From: CAMDBL01 sp964498125
GTDB taxonomy: Bacteria; Pseudomonadota; Alphaproteobacteria; Rhizobiales; Hyphomicrobiaceae
Direction of reading: 5' to 3'
Length of the DNA stretch: 64,000 nt
NCBI GenBank assembly: GCA_964498125.1
Contig: CAZCGE010000030.1
Span: 1-64,000, forward strand
The position numbers were made by a program, and so were the translations under genes. The notes under the pieces were generated by a model. The model did no database searches and was not told where the DNA came from. It was given only the letters and a program-made list of their open reading frames with translations. Each line of letters starts with the position of its first letter. Positions within the stretch are counted from its first letter, which is position 1. Positions 36,456 to 46,260 of this stretch are shown piece by piece.

Positions 36456-37418
36456 TCACTCCGCCGCGACCGGCACGGCGCTTTCGCCCCACTCCACGCT
36501 GGTCCGGCGCGAATAATCCGTGAACCACTCGGGGTCGGTGCGGAATTCGGCGCGGCCGTCGGGATAGACGCGGGCGGTCGAGCGGCGCGAGGACAGGCAG
36601 AACATGTGCATGCCCATCGGCATGCCGCCGGTGTGGCAGTAGCCGACCTCGATGTGGGCCGCCACCACCATCGAGGAGCCCATGAAGCCCATGGCGCCCA
36701 TGCCGATGGAATTGCCGAGCGTTTTGATCTCGTCCTCGAGCGCGGCGATCCCGGAATCAGGGTTCCTGGAGCCGACCGTGCGCAGGCAGGCGGCCTGCTT
36801 GCCGAGCACCAGGGAGGTATCCTTGGAGCCGCCGAGCCCGATGCCGACGATCGCCGGCTGGCAGGCGAGCCCGCGCTTGCCGAACGCGATCATCGTATCG
36901 AGTGCGAAGCGCTTGATGCCGTCGATGCCGTCGGCGGGAAACAGCATGCGATAATCGGTGCCGAACAGCCCGCCCTTGTGCACCGTCGTCAGATCGATCC
37001 AGTCGGCTTGCGGGTGAAAGGCGTATTCGATCTCCGGCGCGTTGATGCCGACATTGTTGTTGTGGTCGGTGCGCCAGAGGGGATGCACGCGGTTGGGGCG
37101 CAGCGGCACCTCGTACGTTGCCTTGGCCGTGGCGCGGCGGAGCGTGGCCTCCAGCGCGACCGGCCCGCCCTCGACGCGCGCCTCGTTGCCGATCTTGACG
37201 TACCAGCGCGGGCAGCCGGTATCGCCGCACATGGCGCGGCGGTCCTCCTTGGCGGCCTCGTAGTTGTCGAGCATGGCCTTGATGACGAAAGCGGACAGAT
37301 CGCCCTTCTCGGTATCGGCGCAGCGGCGCAATCCACCGAGGTAATCATCCGGGATCTCGATGGCGGCCTTGGCCATCAGGGCTTCGGCGGTCTGCTGCAG
37401 GGCGCGGATTGGGATCAT
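36456..37418 (-). CDS. Class I fumarase / tartrate dehydratase alpha-type subunit
   Basis: The 320-residue product matches the Fe-S hydro-lyase alpha domain: a first cluster ligand in AMCGDTGCPRW (Cys64), GIGLGGSKDTS, and CHTGGMPMGMHMFC near the C terminus, which should hold the [4Fe-4S] cluster. Class I two-subunit enzymes need a beta subunit of about 200 residues, but none is adjacent. The ATG at 37418 fits the family start better than the longer open frame. The substrate (fumarate, tartrate or similar) is unresolved. Confidence 0.85.
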   Translation of the reverse strand: MIPIRALQQTAEALMAKAAIEIPDDYLGGLRRCADTEKGDLSAFVIKAMLDNYEAAKEDRRAMCGDTGCPRWYVKIGNEARVEGGPVALEATLRRATAKATYEVPLRPNRVHPLWRTDHNNNVGINAPEIEYAFHPQADWIDLTTVHKGGLFGTDYRMLFPADGIDGIKRFALDTMIAFGKRGLACQPAIVGIGLGGSKDTSLVLGKQAACLRTVGSRNPDSGIAALEDEIKTLGNSIGMGAMGFMGSSMVVAAHIEVGYCHTGGMPMGMHMFCLSSRRSTARVYPDGRAEFRTDPEWFTDYSRRTSVEWGESAVPVAAE

Positions 37419-37498
37419 GGGCGGGGCTTTCGTGGCGGGGGAGTGGGACCGCACTATAGAGGCAGTCGCCAGAGCGTCCAATTCAATGGACCATGCCA

Positions 37499-37708
37499 TC
37501 ACTCCGGCTCAGCCGGCCGCCCCTTGGGGAATTCCGACGCCAGCTTCGCCTCCAGCTGCAGCAGGTCGGCCGGTAGCGGCAAGCCAAAGGCCCGCATCTC
37601 GTTGAGCTTCTCGACCAGCATGATGTGCAACTCGTGCATGTCCTGCGGCTGGTTCTCCATCTGGTTGAGTAGCAGGGCGATCTCGGCTTTGAGCGCTTCG
37701 AGTGCCAT
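37499..37708 (-). CDS. Small conserved-looking helical protein, unknown
   Basis: The 69-residue product (MALEALKAEIALLLNQMENQ at its start) is predicted to be largely helical, with heptad-like Leu/Met spacing and a Pro-rich tail (GRPAEPE). I do not recognise a family. The start at 37708 is the first Met giving a compact protein. It ends 80 bases upstream of the fumarase-like gene on the same strand and is divergent from murJ. Confidence 0.55.
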   Translation of the reverse strand: MALEALKAEIALLLNQMENQPQDMHELHIMLVEKLNEMRAFGLPLPADLLQLEAKLASEFPKGRPAEPE

Positions 37709-37866
37709 GGTCGGCGACCTCCGGCTGCGGCGATACCCCACGCGCCGGAGATATTCTGACAGAAAACCTCGCCGCCGTCTCGATCGCGCGCAAAGGTCCA
37801 GGGAGAAGTCGTTGGCCCCGCCTGCGGCCTTGCCGCTGCCGTCGGGCTCGGCTATGCCCGCACCCC

Positions 37867-39453
37867 ATGAGCCTTTACCGCGCTTTTGCCACCGTCGGCG
37901 GGCTGACCATGATCAGCCGCCTGCTCGGGTTTGTCCGCGACATCCTGATCGCCGCCGCGCTCGGCACCGGGTTGGTGGCGGATGCCTTCTTCGTCGCCTT
38001 CCGCTTTCCCAACCTGTTCCGCCGGCTGTTCGGCGAGGGCGCGTTCAATGCCGCCTTCGTGCCGCTGTTCGCCAAGCGGCTGGAAGGCGAGGGCGCCGAC
38101 AGCGCGCGGACTTTCGCCGAGGAGGCGATGGCGGGGCTCACCTTCGTCCTCGTCATCCTGTCGGCGGTGTGCATGCTGACGATGCCGTGGCTGATGCTGG
38201 CCCTGGCGCCGGGTTTTGTCGGCGACCCCGGCAAATACGACCTGGCGGTTCTGCTGACGCAGATGACGTTCCCCTATCTCATCTGCATGTGTCTCGTGGC
38301 GCTGATCTCGGGCGTGCTGAACTCCATGCGCCAGTTCTGGGTCGCCGCCGCCGCGCCCATCCTGCTCAACGTCGTGCTGACGGCCGCCATCGCGCTCGCC
38401 ATGCTGCTCGGCACCGCCGGCAAACCGATGGCCGGCATCATCCTGGCGGCGGCGGTGACCCTGGCCGGCCTGGCCCAGCTCGCCATGGTCTGGTGGGTGA
38501 TGCAACGCGCCGGCATGCAGCTGGCCTGGCGCCGGCCGCGCCTGACCCCCGACATGCGCCGCCTCGTGACGCTGGGCATCCCCGGTCTGGTTTCCGGCGG
38601 CGTCACGCAGATCAACATCATGATCGGCACCATCATTGCCTCGCTGCAGGCCGGCGCCGTCTCCTACCTCTATTACGCCGACCGGCTCTATCAATTGCCG
38701 CTCGGCATCGTCGGCGTGGCGGTGGGCGTCGTGCTGCTACCCGACATCGCGCGCCGCCTGCGGGCAGGCGAGGATGCCGCCGTCATGGACAGCCAGAACC
38801 GCAGTCTCGAGTTCGCGCTGATGCTGACGCTGCCGGCCGCCACCGCCCTGGCCGTGGCCGCCGAGCCGATCGTGCGTGTACTGTTCGAGCGCGGCGCCTT
38901 CATGGCGTCCGACACGACGGCGACGGCGCTGGCGCTGGCCGCCTTCGCCTGGGGCCTGCCCGCCTTCGTGCTGCAGAAGGTGCTGCAGCCCGCCTACTTC
39001 GCGCGCGAGGACACCACGACGCCGATGCGCTACGCCATGGTTAACATGGCGGTGAATACGTTTGGCGCCCTGGTCCTGTTCTATCTGTTTCGCTGGCTCG
39101 GCTGGCGGCCCTACCTCGGCATCGCCATCGCCACCTCGCTGGCCGGCTGGCTCAATGCGCTGATGTTGTGGGCGACGCTGATCCGGCGCGGTCATTTCGA
39201 GTGGGACGCGCGACTGCGGCGCGTGCTGCCGCTGATCGTGGTGTCGAGTGCGCTCATGGGTGGCGTGCTGTGGTTCATCGGCGACGCGCTTGCGCCCTGG
39301 CTCGGCATGGCAAGCTCGCTCTGGATGCGCATTTTCGCACTCGCCACGCTGGTGGGCGCCGGCCTCGCCTGCTACGGCCTGCTGATCCAGCTCACCGGCG
39401 CGATGGATTTGCGCAAGCTCGCAAGTGCCTTGCGGCGCGGAACGGGGTCGTGA
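37867..39453 (+). CDS. murJ: Lipid II flippase MurJ
   Basis: MurJ flips lipid II across the inner membrane for peptidoglycan synthesis. The 528-residue protein has about 14 membrane segments. It shows the MOP-family start (ATVGGLTMISRLLGFVRDILIA) and the essential-cavity-type segments FRRLFGEGAFNAAFVPLF and SYLYYADRLYQLPLGIVGVA, then PAYFAREDTTTPMRYA. This is the standard alphaproteobacterial form. The start is set by the family N terminus. Confidence 0.95.
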   Translation: MSLYRAFATVGGLTMISRLLGFVRDILIAAALGTGLVADAFFVAFRFPNLFRRLFGEGAFNAAFVPLFAKRLEGEGADSARTFAEEAMAGLTFVLVILSAVCMLTMPWLMLALAPGFVGDPGKYDLAVLLTQMTFPYLICMCLVALISGVLNSMRQFWVAAAAPILLNVVLTAAIALAMLLGTAGKPMAGIILAAAVTLAGLAQLAMVWWVMQRAGMQLAWRRPRLTPDMRRLVTLGIPGLVSGGVTQINIMIGTIIASLQAGAVSYLYYADRLYQLPLGIVGVAVGVVLLPDIARRLRAGEDAAVMDSQNRSLEFALMLTLPAATALAVAAEPIVRVLFERGAFMASDTTATALALAAFAWGLPAFVLQKVLQPAYFAREDTTTPMRYAMVNMAVNTFGALVLFYLFRWLGWRPYLGIAIATSLAGWLNALMLWATLIRRGHFEWDARLRRVLPLIVVSSALMGGVLWFIGDALAPWLGMASSLWMRIFALATLVGAGLACYGLLIQLTGAMDLRKLASALRRGTGS

Positions 39454-39603
39454 CCGGCTGATGCATGCCTCGGGCCCGTCGGTGCGGGATTCGAGGCCAG
39501 GAGCGCGTGCCGCGGTAGACGTGCCGCGGCGCTGGCGAAGCCGGGCAACTCGGCATAGCATTGCTCCGTGTCATCGATCACCGACCAGCAGCGTGGGACC
39601 AGC

Positions 39604-41292
39604 ATGAAACCAAACAAAATCTACGACGCGCTTGCCGCCGCCTTTGCCGCCGAGGGTGTCGATACCCAATTCGTCCTGATGGGCGACGGCAACATGCACT
39701 GGGCAACCGCCATGGCGAAACTGCCGGGCATGCAGACGATCCACGTGCGGCACGAGCATTGCACCGTCGCCGCCGCCACCGCCTACAACGCCGCAACGGG
39801 CAGGATCGCCGCCGCCTCCGTCACCTGCGGCCCCGGCCTGACGCAGGTGATGACGGCGCTGCCGGCAGCGGTTCGCGCCCGCCTGCCCATGGTGGTTTTC
39901 GCCGGGGAGGCGCCGATCAACGCCAAGTTCTACAACCAGTCCATCGACCAGGCGCCGCTGGTGACGGCGACCGGCGCGCATTACATCGCCGCTCACAGCT
40001 TGCCGCGCATGCTGGACCACGTGCGCGAGGCCTTCCACGTCGCCAAATACGAGCGCCGCCCCGTGGTGCTCGGCGTCCCCTACGACCTGCAGAAGGTCGA
40101 GCATACGTCCAACGCGCCCTACGAGACCTCGGCGATGTACTTTCCCAAGGTCGGCCGCATCCATCCCGATCCCGCGCTGGTCGCCGACGTCGTGGACCGG
40201 CTCGTCGCAGCCAAACGGCCGATCATCATCGGTGGCCGCGGCGTGGCCTACGCCGGCGCGCGAGAGTCGGTGATCAAGCTCGCCGACCGTTGCGGCGCCC
40301 TGCTCGCCAACACGCTGCCGATGCGCGGCCTGTTCCACGATCACGCGTTCTCGATCGGCATTCCCGGCAGCTACTTCACGGCGCTGGGCAAGGAGCTGTT
40401 CGAGGCTGCCGACGTCGTGCTCGCCGTCGGCACGAGCCTCTCCTACTACGTTGGCGGCGGCCATTATTTCACCCAGGCCTGCAGGATCCAGCTGGACGAT
40501 GCACCGCGGGGCTTACGCGACGGGCAGAAGGCCGCCGATGTCTACCTCAAGTCGGACGCGCTCGTCGGCGTCGAGGCGATCCTCGCCGGCATCGACAGGA
40601 AGCTCGGAGCAGGCAAGCCGACGGCGGCCTCGATACGCTCCAAAGAGCTGGCGCACAGGATCGCGACCGAGCCCGCCGATGCCGTGCCGTTCGAGATCGA
40701 GCCCGGTGTGCTCGATCCGCGCGCGGTGGCCAGCGCGCTCGACGCGGCCATCCCGAAGGATTGGGACATCGTCGGCGGCACGGGCCACCAGGCCTTCTGG
40801 CTGGCGCAGATGCGCGGCCGTCCGGCGGATCGCTTCACGACGATCCGCGAGTTCGGCGCGGTCGGCAATGGCTTGTCATATGCCATGGGCGTGGCCGCCG
40901 CGCGCCGGCAGGGGCGTGACGGCAAGCTGGTTCTGATCGAGGGCGACGGCGGCCTGCTGTTCCACATCCAGGAGCTCGAGACGATCAAGCGCCACGGGCT
41001 TCGCATGCTGATCTGTGTGATGAACGACGGCGGCTACGGCTCGGAGTTCCACAAGCTGCGCGCCGACGGCATCGACGACAGCCAGGTGATCTTCGGCCGC
41101 CCCGCGTTCGAGAATATCGCGCGCGGCTTCGGCCTGCGCGGCACCGAGATCCGCGACGTCGCGGTGATCCCCAAGCTGTTCGAGGATTTCCGCAAGCAGG
41201 GCGAAAGCGAGATCTGGAACATCCAGATCTCGGACCAGGTCACCGCTCCGACCATCCGCAAGATCATCTCGCGTGGACATGGGGTGATGTAG
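39604..41292 (+). CDS. Thiamine-diphosphate-dependent enzyme (acetolactate synthase-like)
   Basis: The 562-residue product has the three TPP-enzyme domains. The N-terminal domain carries the cofactor-activating Glu51 ([15 protein letters not shown]); the C-terminal domain has the diphosphate motif [16 protein letters not shown] ending in VMNDGGYG. It resembles acetolactate synthase or benzoylformate-decarboxylase-type enzymes. Without ilvN beside it and with catabolic neighbours, a 2-oxo acid decarboxylase or lyase is plausible. ATG 39604 is preferred over GTG 39568. Confidence 0.85.
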   Translation: MKPNKIYDALAAAFAAEGVDTQFVLMGDGNMHWATAMAKLPGMQTIHVRHEHCTVAAATAYNAATGRIAAASVTCGPGLTQVMTALPAAVRARLPMVVFAGEAPINAKFYNQSIDQAPLVTATGAHYIAAHSLPRMLDHVREAFHVAKYERRPVVLGVPYDLQKVEHTSNAPYETSAMYFPKVGRIHPDPALVADVVDRLVAAKRPIIIGGRGVAYAGARESVIKLADRCGALLANTLPMRGLFHDHAFSIGIPGSYFTALGKELFEAADVVLAVGTSLSYYVGGGHYFTQACRIQLDDAPRGLRDGQKAADVYLKSDALVGVEAILAGIDRKLGAGKPTAASIRSKELAHRIATEPADAVPFEIEPGVLDPRAVASALDAAIPKDWDIVGGTGHQAFWLAQMRGRPADRFTTIREFGAVGNGLSYAMGVAAARRQGRDGKLVLIEGDGGLLFHIQELETIKRHGLRMLICVMNDGGYGSEFHKLRADGIDDSQVIFGRPAFENIARGFGLRGTEIRDVAVIPKLFEDFRKQGESEIWNIQISDQVTAPTIRKIISRGHGVM

Positions 41293-41335
41293 GGGTGCGC
41301 GGCGCCGACTTTTTTCGTACCAGCCGGAAGCTCAA

Positions 41336-42943
41336 ATGGCCGTCATCCAATCAGATATCTCGCCGCGCTCGGACGTCTTCCAGCGCAACAAGGCAGCGCA
41401 CGAGGCGGGCATCGCCGAGGTACGCGCCGCAGCCGCGTTGGCCATGGCGGGCGGCGGCGAGGTCGCCCGCAAGCGGCACACCGACCGCGGCAAGATCATC
41501 CCGCGCGAGCGGGTGGCCCGGCTGATCGATCCGGGCTCGCCGTTCCTGGAGACCGGGCTGTTCGCCGCTCACGGGCTCTATGACGGCGATGCGCCAGGCG
41601 CCGGCATCATCACCGGAGTTGGGCGTATCGAAGGTTGCGACTGCATGATCGTCGCCAACGACGCCACCGTTAAAGGCGGCACCTACTATCCGATGACGGT
41701 GAAGAAGCACCTGCGCGCCCAGGAGATCGCCGCGCAGAACAATCTGCCGTGCATCTACCTGGTGGATTCGGGCGGCGCCAATCTGCCGAACCAGGACGAG
41801 GTGTTCCCCGACCGTGACCACTTCGGCCGTATCTTCTTCAACCAGGCCAATATGTCGGCCAAGGGTATTGCGCAGATCGCGGTGGTGATGGGCTCGTGCA
41901 CGGCCGGTGGCGCCTATGTGCCGGCGATGTCGGACGAAAGCATCATCGTCAACGGGCAGGGCACGATCTTTCTTGCCGGCCCGCCCCTGGTCAAGGCCGC
42001 CACCGGCGAGATCGTCTCGGCGGAGGACCTGGGCGGCGGCGACGTGCACACGCGGCTGTCGGGCGTCGCTGATCATCTGGCGCGCGACGATGCGCATGCG
42101 CTGGCCTTAGCACGGCGGGCGGTCGGCGGCCTCAACAAGTCCAAGCGCGTCGAACTTGCATTGGCGAAGCCCGAGGAGCCCGCCTACGACCCGGAGGAAA
42201 TTCTCGGCATCGTGCCGACCGATACGCGCATTCCCTACGACGTGCGCGAGGTCATCGCTCGCATTGTCGACGCTTCGCGGTTTGCCGAGTTCAAGGCGCG
42301 CTACGGGGCGACGCTGGTGACGGGCTTTGCCCACATTCACGGCGTTCCCGTCGGCATCATCGCCAACAACGGCGTGCTGTTCTCCGAAAGCGCGTTGAAG
42401 GGCGCGCATTTCGTCGAGCTGTGCTGCCAGCGGCGCTTGCCCATCGTCTTCCTGCAGAACATCACCGGCTTCATGGTCGGCCGCAAGTATGAGGCCGGCG
42501 GCATCGCCAAGGACGGCGCCAAGCTGGTGACGGCCGTCGCCACCGCCCAGGTGCCCAAGATCACCATGCTGATCGGCGGCTCGTTTGGCGCCGGCAATTA
42601 TGGCATGTGCGGCCGCGCCTATGCGCCGCGCTTCCTGTGGACCTGGCCGAACAGCCGCATCTCGGTGATGGGCGGCGAGCAGGCGGCGGGCGTTCTGGCC
42701 ACCGTGCGTCGTGAGGGCCTGGAGCGGCAGGGCAAGATGTGGAGCGCGGAGGAAGAGGCGGCCTTCAAGCGGCCGACCATCGAGATGTTCGAGCGCCAGA
42801 GCCACCCGCTCTATGCCTCGGCGCGGTTGTGGGACGACGGCATCATCGATCCGAGGAAGTCGCGCGAGGTGCTGGCGCTATCCTTGTCCGTCGCGCTCAA
42901 TGCGCCGATCCTGGAGACGAAGTTCGGGGTGTTCAGGATGTAG
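41336..42943 (+). CDS. Methylcrotonyl-CoA carboxylase-type carboxyltransferase subunit
   Basis: The 535-residue product carries both halves of the acyl-CoA carboxyltransferase fold. The segments [39 protein letters not shown] and [16 protein letters not shown] are characteristic of the MCC beta subunit (leucine breakdown), which carboxylates 3-methylcrotonyl-CoA with a biotinylated alpha subunit. The alpha subunit, and the usual isovaleryl-CoA dehydrogenase neighbour, are not in the window. Related geranyl-CoA carboxylase cannot be excluded. Confidence 0.88.
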   Translation: MAVIQSDISPRSDVFQRNKAAHEAGIAEVRAAAALAMAGGGEVARKRHTDRGKIIPRERVARLIDPGSPFLETGLFAAHGLYDGDAPGAGIITGVGRIEGCDCMIVANDATVKGGTYYPMTVKKHLRAQEIAAQNNLPCIYLVDSGGANLPNQDEVFPDRDHFGRIFFNQANMSAKGIAQIAVVMGSCTAGGAYVPAMSDESIIVNGQGTIFLAGPPLVKAATGEIVSAEDLGGGDVHTRLSGVADHLARDDAHALALARRAVGGLNKSKRVELALAKPEEPAYDPEEILGIVPTDTRIPYDVREVIARIVDASRFAEFKARYGATLVTGFAHIHGVPVGIIANNGVLFSESALKGAHFVELCCQRRLPIVFLQNITGFMVGRKYEAGGIAKDGAKLVTAVATAQVPKITMLIGGSFGAGNYGMCGRAYAPRFLWTWPNSRISVMGGEQAAGVLATVRREGLERQGKMWSAEEEAAFKRPTIEMFERQSHPLYASARLWDDGIIDPRKSREVLALSLSVALNAPILETKFGVFRM

Positions 42944-42981
42944 TGCATCCCGTTTCGCGTGTGAGGAGACGAACCATGCCC

Positions 42982-43791
42982 TCAAGGCCTTCGTCCGAGA
43001 AACGCCACCACCCCGTCCTTGTACACCCGATCGCCCACGGCGCGCATGTGATCGCGGCCGGTGATCTCCAGCGCTTCCGCGCCGGGGATCAGCGCCGCCA
43101 GGTCCTTCGCCGAGCCACCGATCACGTCGGCCGTGCCGACCGCGACCAGCACCGGCATCGACAGTCGCCCCAGCGCCTCCGCCCTGATGGGGTCGCGCGC
43201 GCCGCGGATGCAGGCGGCCAGCGCCCTGAGGTCGCTGTTGGTCTGCTCGGCGAAGGCGCGGAAGGTGCGCGCGGTGGCGTTGGTCACATCCTCGATGCGG
43301 GCCGCTTCCAGCGCATGCGCGATCGGACCCGTGCCGGCGAGGCCGCGCACCATGTTGATGCCGAGGCCGGCGAACACGGCGCTGCGCACGCGCGCGGGAT
43401 GGTTGATGGCGAGGAACGCGGTGATGCGCGCACCCATCGAGTAGCCCATCACGTCGGCGCGCGCCAAGCCGAGGTGATCGAGTAGCCGGCGGGCATCCTC
43501 CGCCATCAGCGGTGCGCCGTAGGCCTCGCGATCATAAAGCTTCTGGCTGGCGCCGTGGCCGCGGTTGTCGACGGCGATGACGCGGTAGCCTTCGCGCAAC
43601 AGCAACCGCACCCAGCCGGTATCGACCCAGTTGGTGGCGACGTTGGAGGCGAAGCCGTGGATCAGCAGCACGGGATCGCCCGAGCCCTCGTCGGTGAACG
43701 CGATCTCGACGCCGTCGGAGTCGAATGTTGGCACGGGCTGGCGCTCCTCATCGAGCCGTTGCTGCGACGCCGGCTCCCCTATCATTTCCAT
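42982..43791 (-). CDS. Alpha/beta-fold hydrolase
   Basis: The 269-residue product has HGFAS (oxyanion region), the nucleophile elbow GYSMGA and a C-terminal GRDHMRAV His. The triad order Ser-Asp-His and a cap region are typical. Substrate unknown; similar enzymes open aromatic ring-cleavage products or enol-lactones. The ATG at 43791 or the one two codons later (43785) could be used. It is divergent from the zinc-finger gene. Confidence 0.85.
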   Translation of the reverse strand: MEMIGEPASQQRLDEERQPVPTFDSDGVEIAFTDEGSGDPVLLIHGFASNVATNWVDTGWVRLLLREGYRVIAVDNRGHGASQKLYDREAYGAPLMAEDARRLLDHLGLARADVMGYSMGARITAFLAINHPARVRSAVFAGLGINMVRGLAGTGPIAHALEAARIEDVTNATARTFRAFAEQTNSDLRALAACIRGARDPIRAEALGRLSMPVLVAVGTADVIGGSAKDLAALIPGAEALEITGRDHMRAVGDRVYKDGVVAFLGRRP

Positions 43792-43860
43792 GGCCGCGCC
43801 GCTATTCTTTGCGTCGAATTCGGCAAGTGTCCAGCCGGTCCAGATTGAAAGCGAGCCAGC

Positions 43861-44103
43861 ATGGCAGCCAGCAGTGTGCCCCACCTTGCCAACGATCAAG
43901 GCGTCGAGAAGATCCTGATCGGTGTCACCGAATTAAAGTGCATGGGCGCCCGGCCGCCGCACGATCATCCGCACGTCTTTCTGGACATGGGCGGGGAGGG
44001 GCAAGTCCTGTGTCCCTATTGCTCGACGCTGTATCTGCACGACCCTCGCCTCGATGCCGGCGGGTCCGACCCCAAGGACTGCGTCGTGGAGCATGCCGCG
44101 TGA
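43861..44103 (+). CDS. NDUFS6-like zinc-finger protein
   Basis: The 80-residue protein has the zf-CHCC pattern seen in the mitochondrial complex I subunit NDUFS6 and its alphaproteobacterial relatives: LKCMGARPPHDHPHVFLDMG, then VLCPYCSTLYLHD. Cys, His and two Cys can bind one zinc. Its presence is a good marker of an alphaproteobacterium. A role with complex I is inferred from family membership only. Confidence 0.9.
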   Translation: MAASSVPHLANDQGVEKILIGVTELKCMGARPPHDHPHVFLDMGGEGQVLCPYCSTLYLHDPRLDAGGSDPKDCVVEHAA

Positions 44104-44121
44104 AATGCCATCGTGGCGGCC

Positions 44122-45348
44122 ATGGCTGATCTGGCCCACGTCGATCCTCGTGCCGAGGCGGATCTGGCGCCATGGCACCGGCATGGACCGGTGCTAATCG
44201 CCGGCGGCGGCATCGGCGGGCTCGCCATGGCGCTGGCATTGGCGCGTCAGGGCATCCCGAGCCAAGTGCTGGAGCGCCGTTCTGTCTTTGCCGAGGAGGG
44301 CGCCGGCATCCAGATCGGCCCCAATGGCACGGCTATCCTCGAAGCACTCGGCGTCGCCTCGATTTTGCGCGCCAGCGTCGCAACACCCAACGCCATCAGT
44401 GTTCGGGACGGGCGCGATGGCCTGGAGCTGGCCCGGCTGCCGCTCGGGCGCTGGATCGCGCAGCGCCACGGTGCGCCCTACTGGACCGCGCACCGTCAGG
44501 ACCTGCACGCCGCGCTGCTGGCTCGCGCCACGTCCGAGCCGCTGATCCGCCTCGCGCTTGGCGCGGAGGTTGACAGCGTCCAGCGCTGGCGCGGTGACGG
44601 CGTAAGCCTGCATACGCGCGACGCGCGGCCGTGGCGTGGCGCTGCGCTGATCGGCGCCGACGGGCTGTGGTCGAGCGTCCGGCGCGCTCTGTTTACGCCG
44701 CGCGAGCCACGTTTCACCGGCCACTGCGCCGTGCGGGCGACGATTCCCGCTGATCCTAAACTGGTCAGTCCCCAGCAGATAGATGTCTTCATCTGGCTGA
44801 GGCCGGACGCCCACGTCGTGCACTATCCGGTGCGCGGCGGTCGCGAGATCGCCGTCGTCGGCATCTTGCCTGACACAACGGCGAGCCACGACTGGAGCGC
44901 GGAGGCCGACCCGGCTTGGATCGAGCGGCACGTCGCAGGTTTTCCCGACCAGGTGCGCGCGCTGTTTGCCGCGGCTCCGACCTGGCGCGAGTGGGGGCTG
45001 CACAGCTTGCGACCGAGCTTCGACTGGTCGAACGGCAACGTGGCACTGATCGGAGACGCGGCGCATCCGGTGCTGCCGTTCCTGGCGCAGGGCGCGGTGC
45101 TGGCGCTGGAAGATGCCGTGGAGATCGCCGCCGCGCTTGCGTCGCATCGGGATGTGCCGCAGGCCCTGAGGGCCTACGCCCATGGGCGGCGCAACCGCGC
45201 CGTCAAAGTCGCCGCCGCCGCCCGCCGCAATGGCCGCATCTATCACCTGTCCGGCGCCATGGCGGCCGCGCGCAACCTGGTGCTGCGCGCCGTCCCCGGC
45301 GAGCGGCTGATGGCCGGCTATGACTGGCTGTATGGATGGCGGGCGTGA
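44122..45348 (+). CDS. FAD-dependent monooxygenase (3-hydroxybenzoate/salicylate hydroxylase-like)
   Basis: The 408-residue flavoprotein has the FAD motif LIAGGGIGGLAMALA, the DG motif LIGADGLWSSVR and the GD motif LIGDAAHPVLPFLAQGAVLALEDA, as in group A hydroxylases. It is a second paralogue of the type seen at 34114. An in-frame GTG nine bases upstream could also start it. It follows the zinc-finger gene closely and is probably co-transcribed. The substrate is probably an aromatic acid. Confidence 0.88.
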   Translation: MADLAHVDPRAEADLAPWHRHGPVLIAGGGIGGLAMALALARQGIPSQVLERRSVFAEEGAGIQIGPNGTAILEALGVASILRASVATPNAISVRDGRDGLELARLPLGRWIAQRHGAPYWTAHRQDLHAALLARATSEPLIRLALGAEVDSVQRWRGDGVSLHTRDARPWRGAALIGADGLWSSVRRALFTPREPRFTGHCAVRATIPADPKLVSPQQIDVFIWLRPDAHVVHYPVRGGREIAVVGILPDTTASHDWSAEADPAWIERHVAGFPDQVRALFAAAPTWREWGLHSLRPSFDWSNGNVALIGDAAHPVLPFLAQGAVLALEDAVEIAAALASHRDVPQALRAYAHGRRNRAVKVAAAARRNGRIYHLSGAMAAARNLVLRAVPGERLMAGYDWLYGWRA

Positions 45349-45485
45349 GGCGCGGTTGGGGTCAAACCCATCTACGCGCTGATATCGACTGCTGTCGTGC
45401 TCATTTCGCATAGCGAGCAGGTCTGAGCACACTCCTGCGGGTTGTGGAGAGGCTTTTTTGCAAAACAGACCAAGGACCACGCGCC

Positions 45486-46109
45486 CTATGTGGTGACAGG
45501 TGGTGGCGCATAGGAGTTGGGCCGCTGAAACAACGGCGCCCCATTGGCAGTGGTCGCGGTCTCAGGCAGAAGGCATTTGGCGAGACGGCCGGGCGTGATC
45601 GCCATCTTGGTCTTCAGGCTTCGAGCATGGTTAAAGCGACCCGGCGGCGCCACCACAAAAAGCTGTTTTTTCGGGAAGGCCGCGGAGATGATGTTGAGCG
45701 CGGGCGCCAAGTCACTATCGGCAGTGATCAACAGAGCGCGGTCGAACCTGTCGTCGTAGGCGTCCGCCACGAGACGGGCAGCGATGTGAACGTCGGTTTC
45801 CTTCTCCTCGTGGGAGACCCACTGAGCTTGGCAGGATTTGCATTTTTGCTGTTTGCTCTTGAAGTGCCCCATGATGCAGGTCACGCCCCGATGCTGGAGG
45901 GCTTTGACGTATTCCCGATGCCGGAGCTGAGCGGCAGGCAACCACGTTGCATAGGCGGAGAAATAGTTGACCGCCGTCACAGTCTCGCCGTCGCGGGCGA
46001 TCGACTGGCTGAGCGCCCACAGATCGAGCCACTTGAGGTGCGGTTTCGTGAGCGCGTGGACGGCGTGATAGAGGTTGAACCCGTCGACGTAGGCAATGAG
46101 TCTGGTCAT
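45486..46109 (-). CDS. NYN-domain (PIN-like) nuclease with zinc-knuckle insert
   Basis: The 207-residue product has the acidic NYN active-site pattern: Asp9 (YVDGFNLY), Asp106 (EKETDVHIA), Asp131 and Asp133 (ITADSDLAP), as in LabA-like ribonucleases. A Cys pair (Cys90, Cys93 in CKSC) sits in the loop before the central acid and may bind zinc. A Pro-rich tail ends the protein. The target RNA is unknown. It has its own unit, with a terminator upstream and a short, gene-free gap downstream. Confidence 0.85.
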   Translation of the reverse strand: MTRLIAYVDGFNLYHAVHALTKPHLKWLDLWALSQSIARDGETVTAVNYFSAYATWLPAAQLRHREYVKALQHRGVTCIMGHFKSKQQKCKSCQAQWVSHEEKETDVHIAARLVADAYDDRFDRALLITADSDLAPALNIISAAFPKKQLFVVAPPGRFNHARSLKTKMAITPGRLAKCLLPETATTANGAPLFQRPNSYAPPPVTT

Positions 46110-46131
46110 TCAGCCTAAGTATCACGGGTCC

Positions 46132-46166
46132 AAAAAAGTAAAAAGGCCGCAGCTCGCGCCGCGACC
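46132..46166 (-). terminator. Rho-independent terminator downstream of the epimerase remnant
   Basis: On the minus strand GGTCGC pairs with GCGGCC (one G-U) around a GC-rich loop and is followed by TTTTTACTTTTTT. It isolates the NYN gene from the minus-strand island upstream. Confidence 0.65.
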
Positions 46167-46260
46167 TATCCAACGGGGCAAGCCCGCCGGGAGTGACTTA
46201 CGACAACATACGCCGCGCCGTGCAAAGTTGCAAGTTTTCCTTGCGAGTTGCATACGCGAT

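Noticed and set aside
35595..39044. Open frame of 1149 codons antisense to the Bug and fumarase-like genes, then running into murJ in another frame
   Set aside because: It overlaps well-supported genes and has the Arg/Gly/His-rich make-up of shadow frames in high-GC DNA.
39604..41292. Naming the TPP enzyme ilvB
   Set aside because: The family allows several reactions, there is no ilvN next to it, and the TPP motif ends in ND rather than NN.
45349..45485. tRNA or attachment site near the NYN gene
   Set aside because: No cloverleaf, T-loop sequence or direct repeat could be found in this gap.
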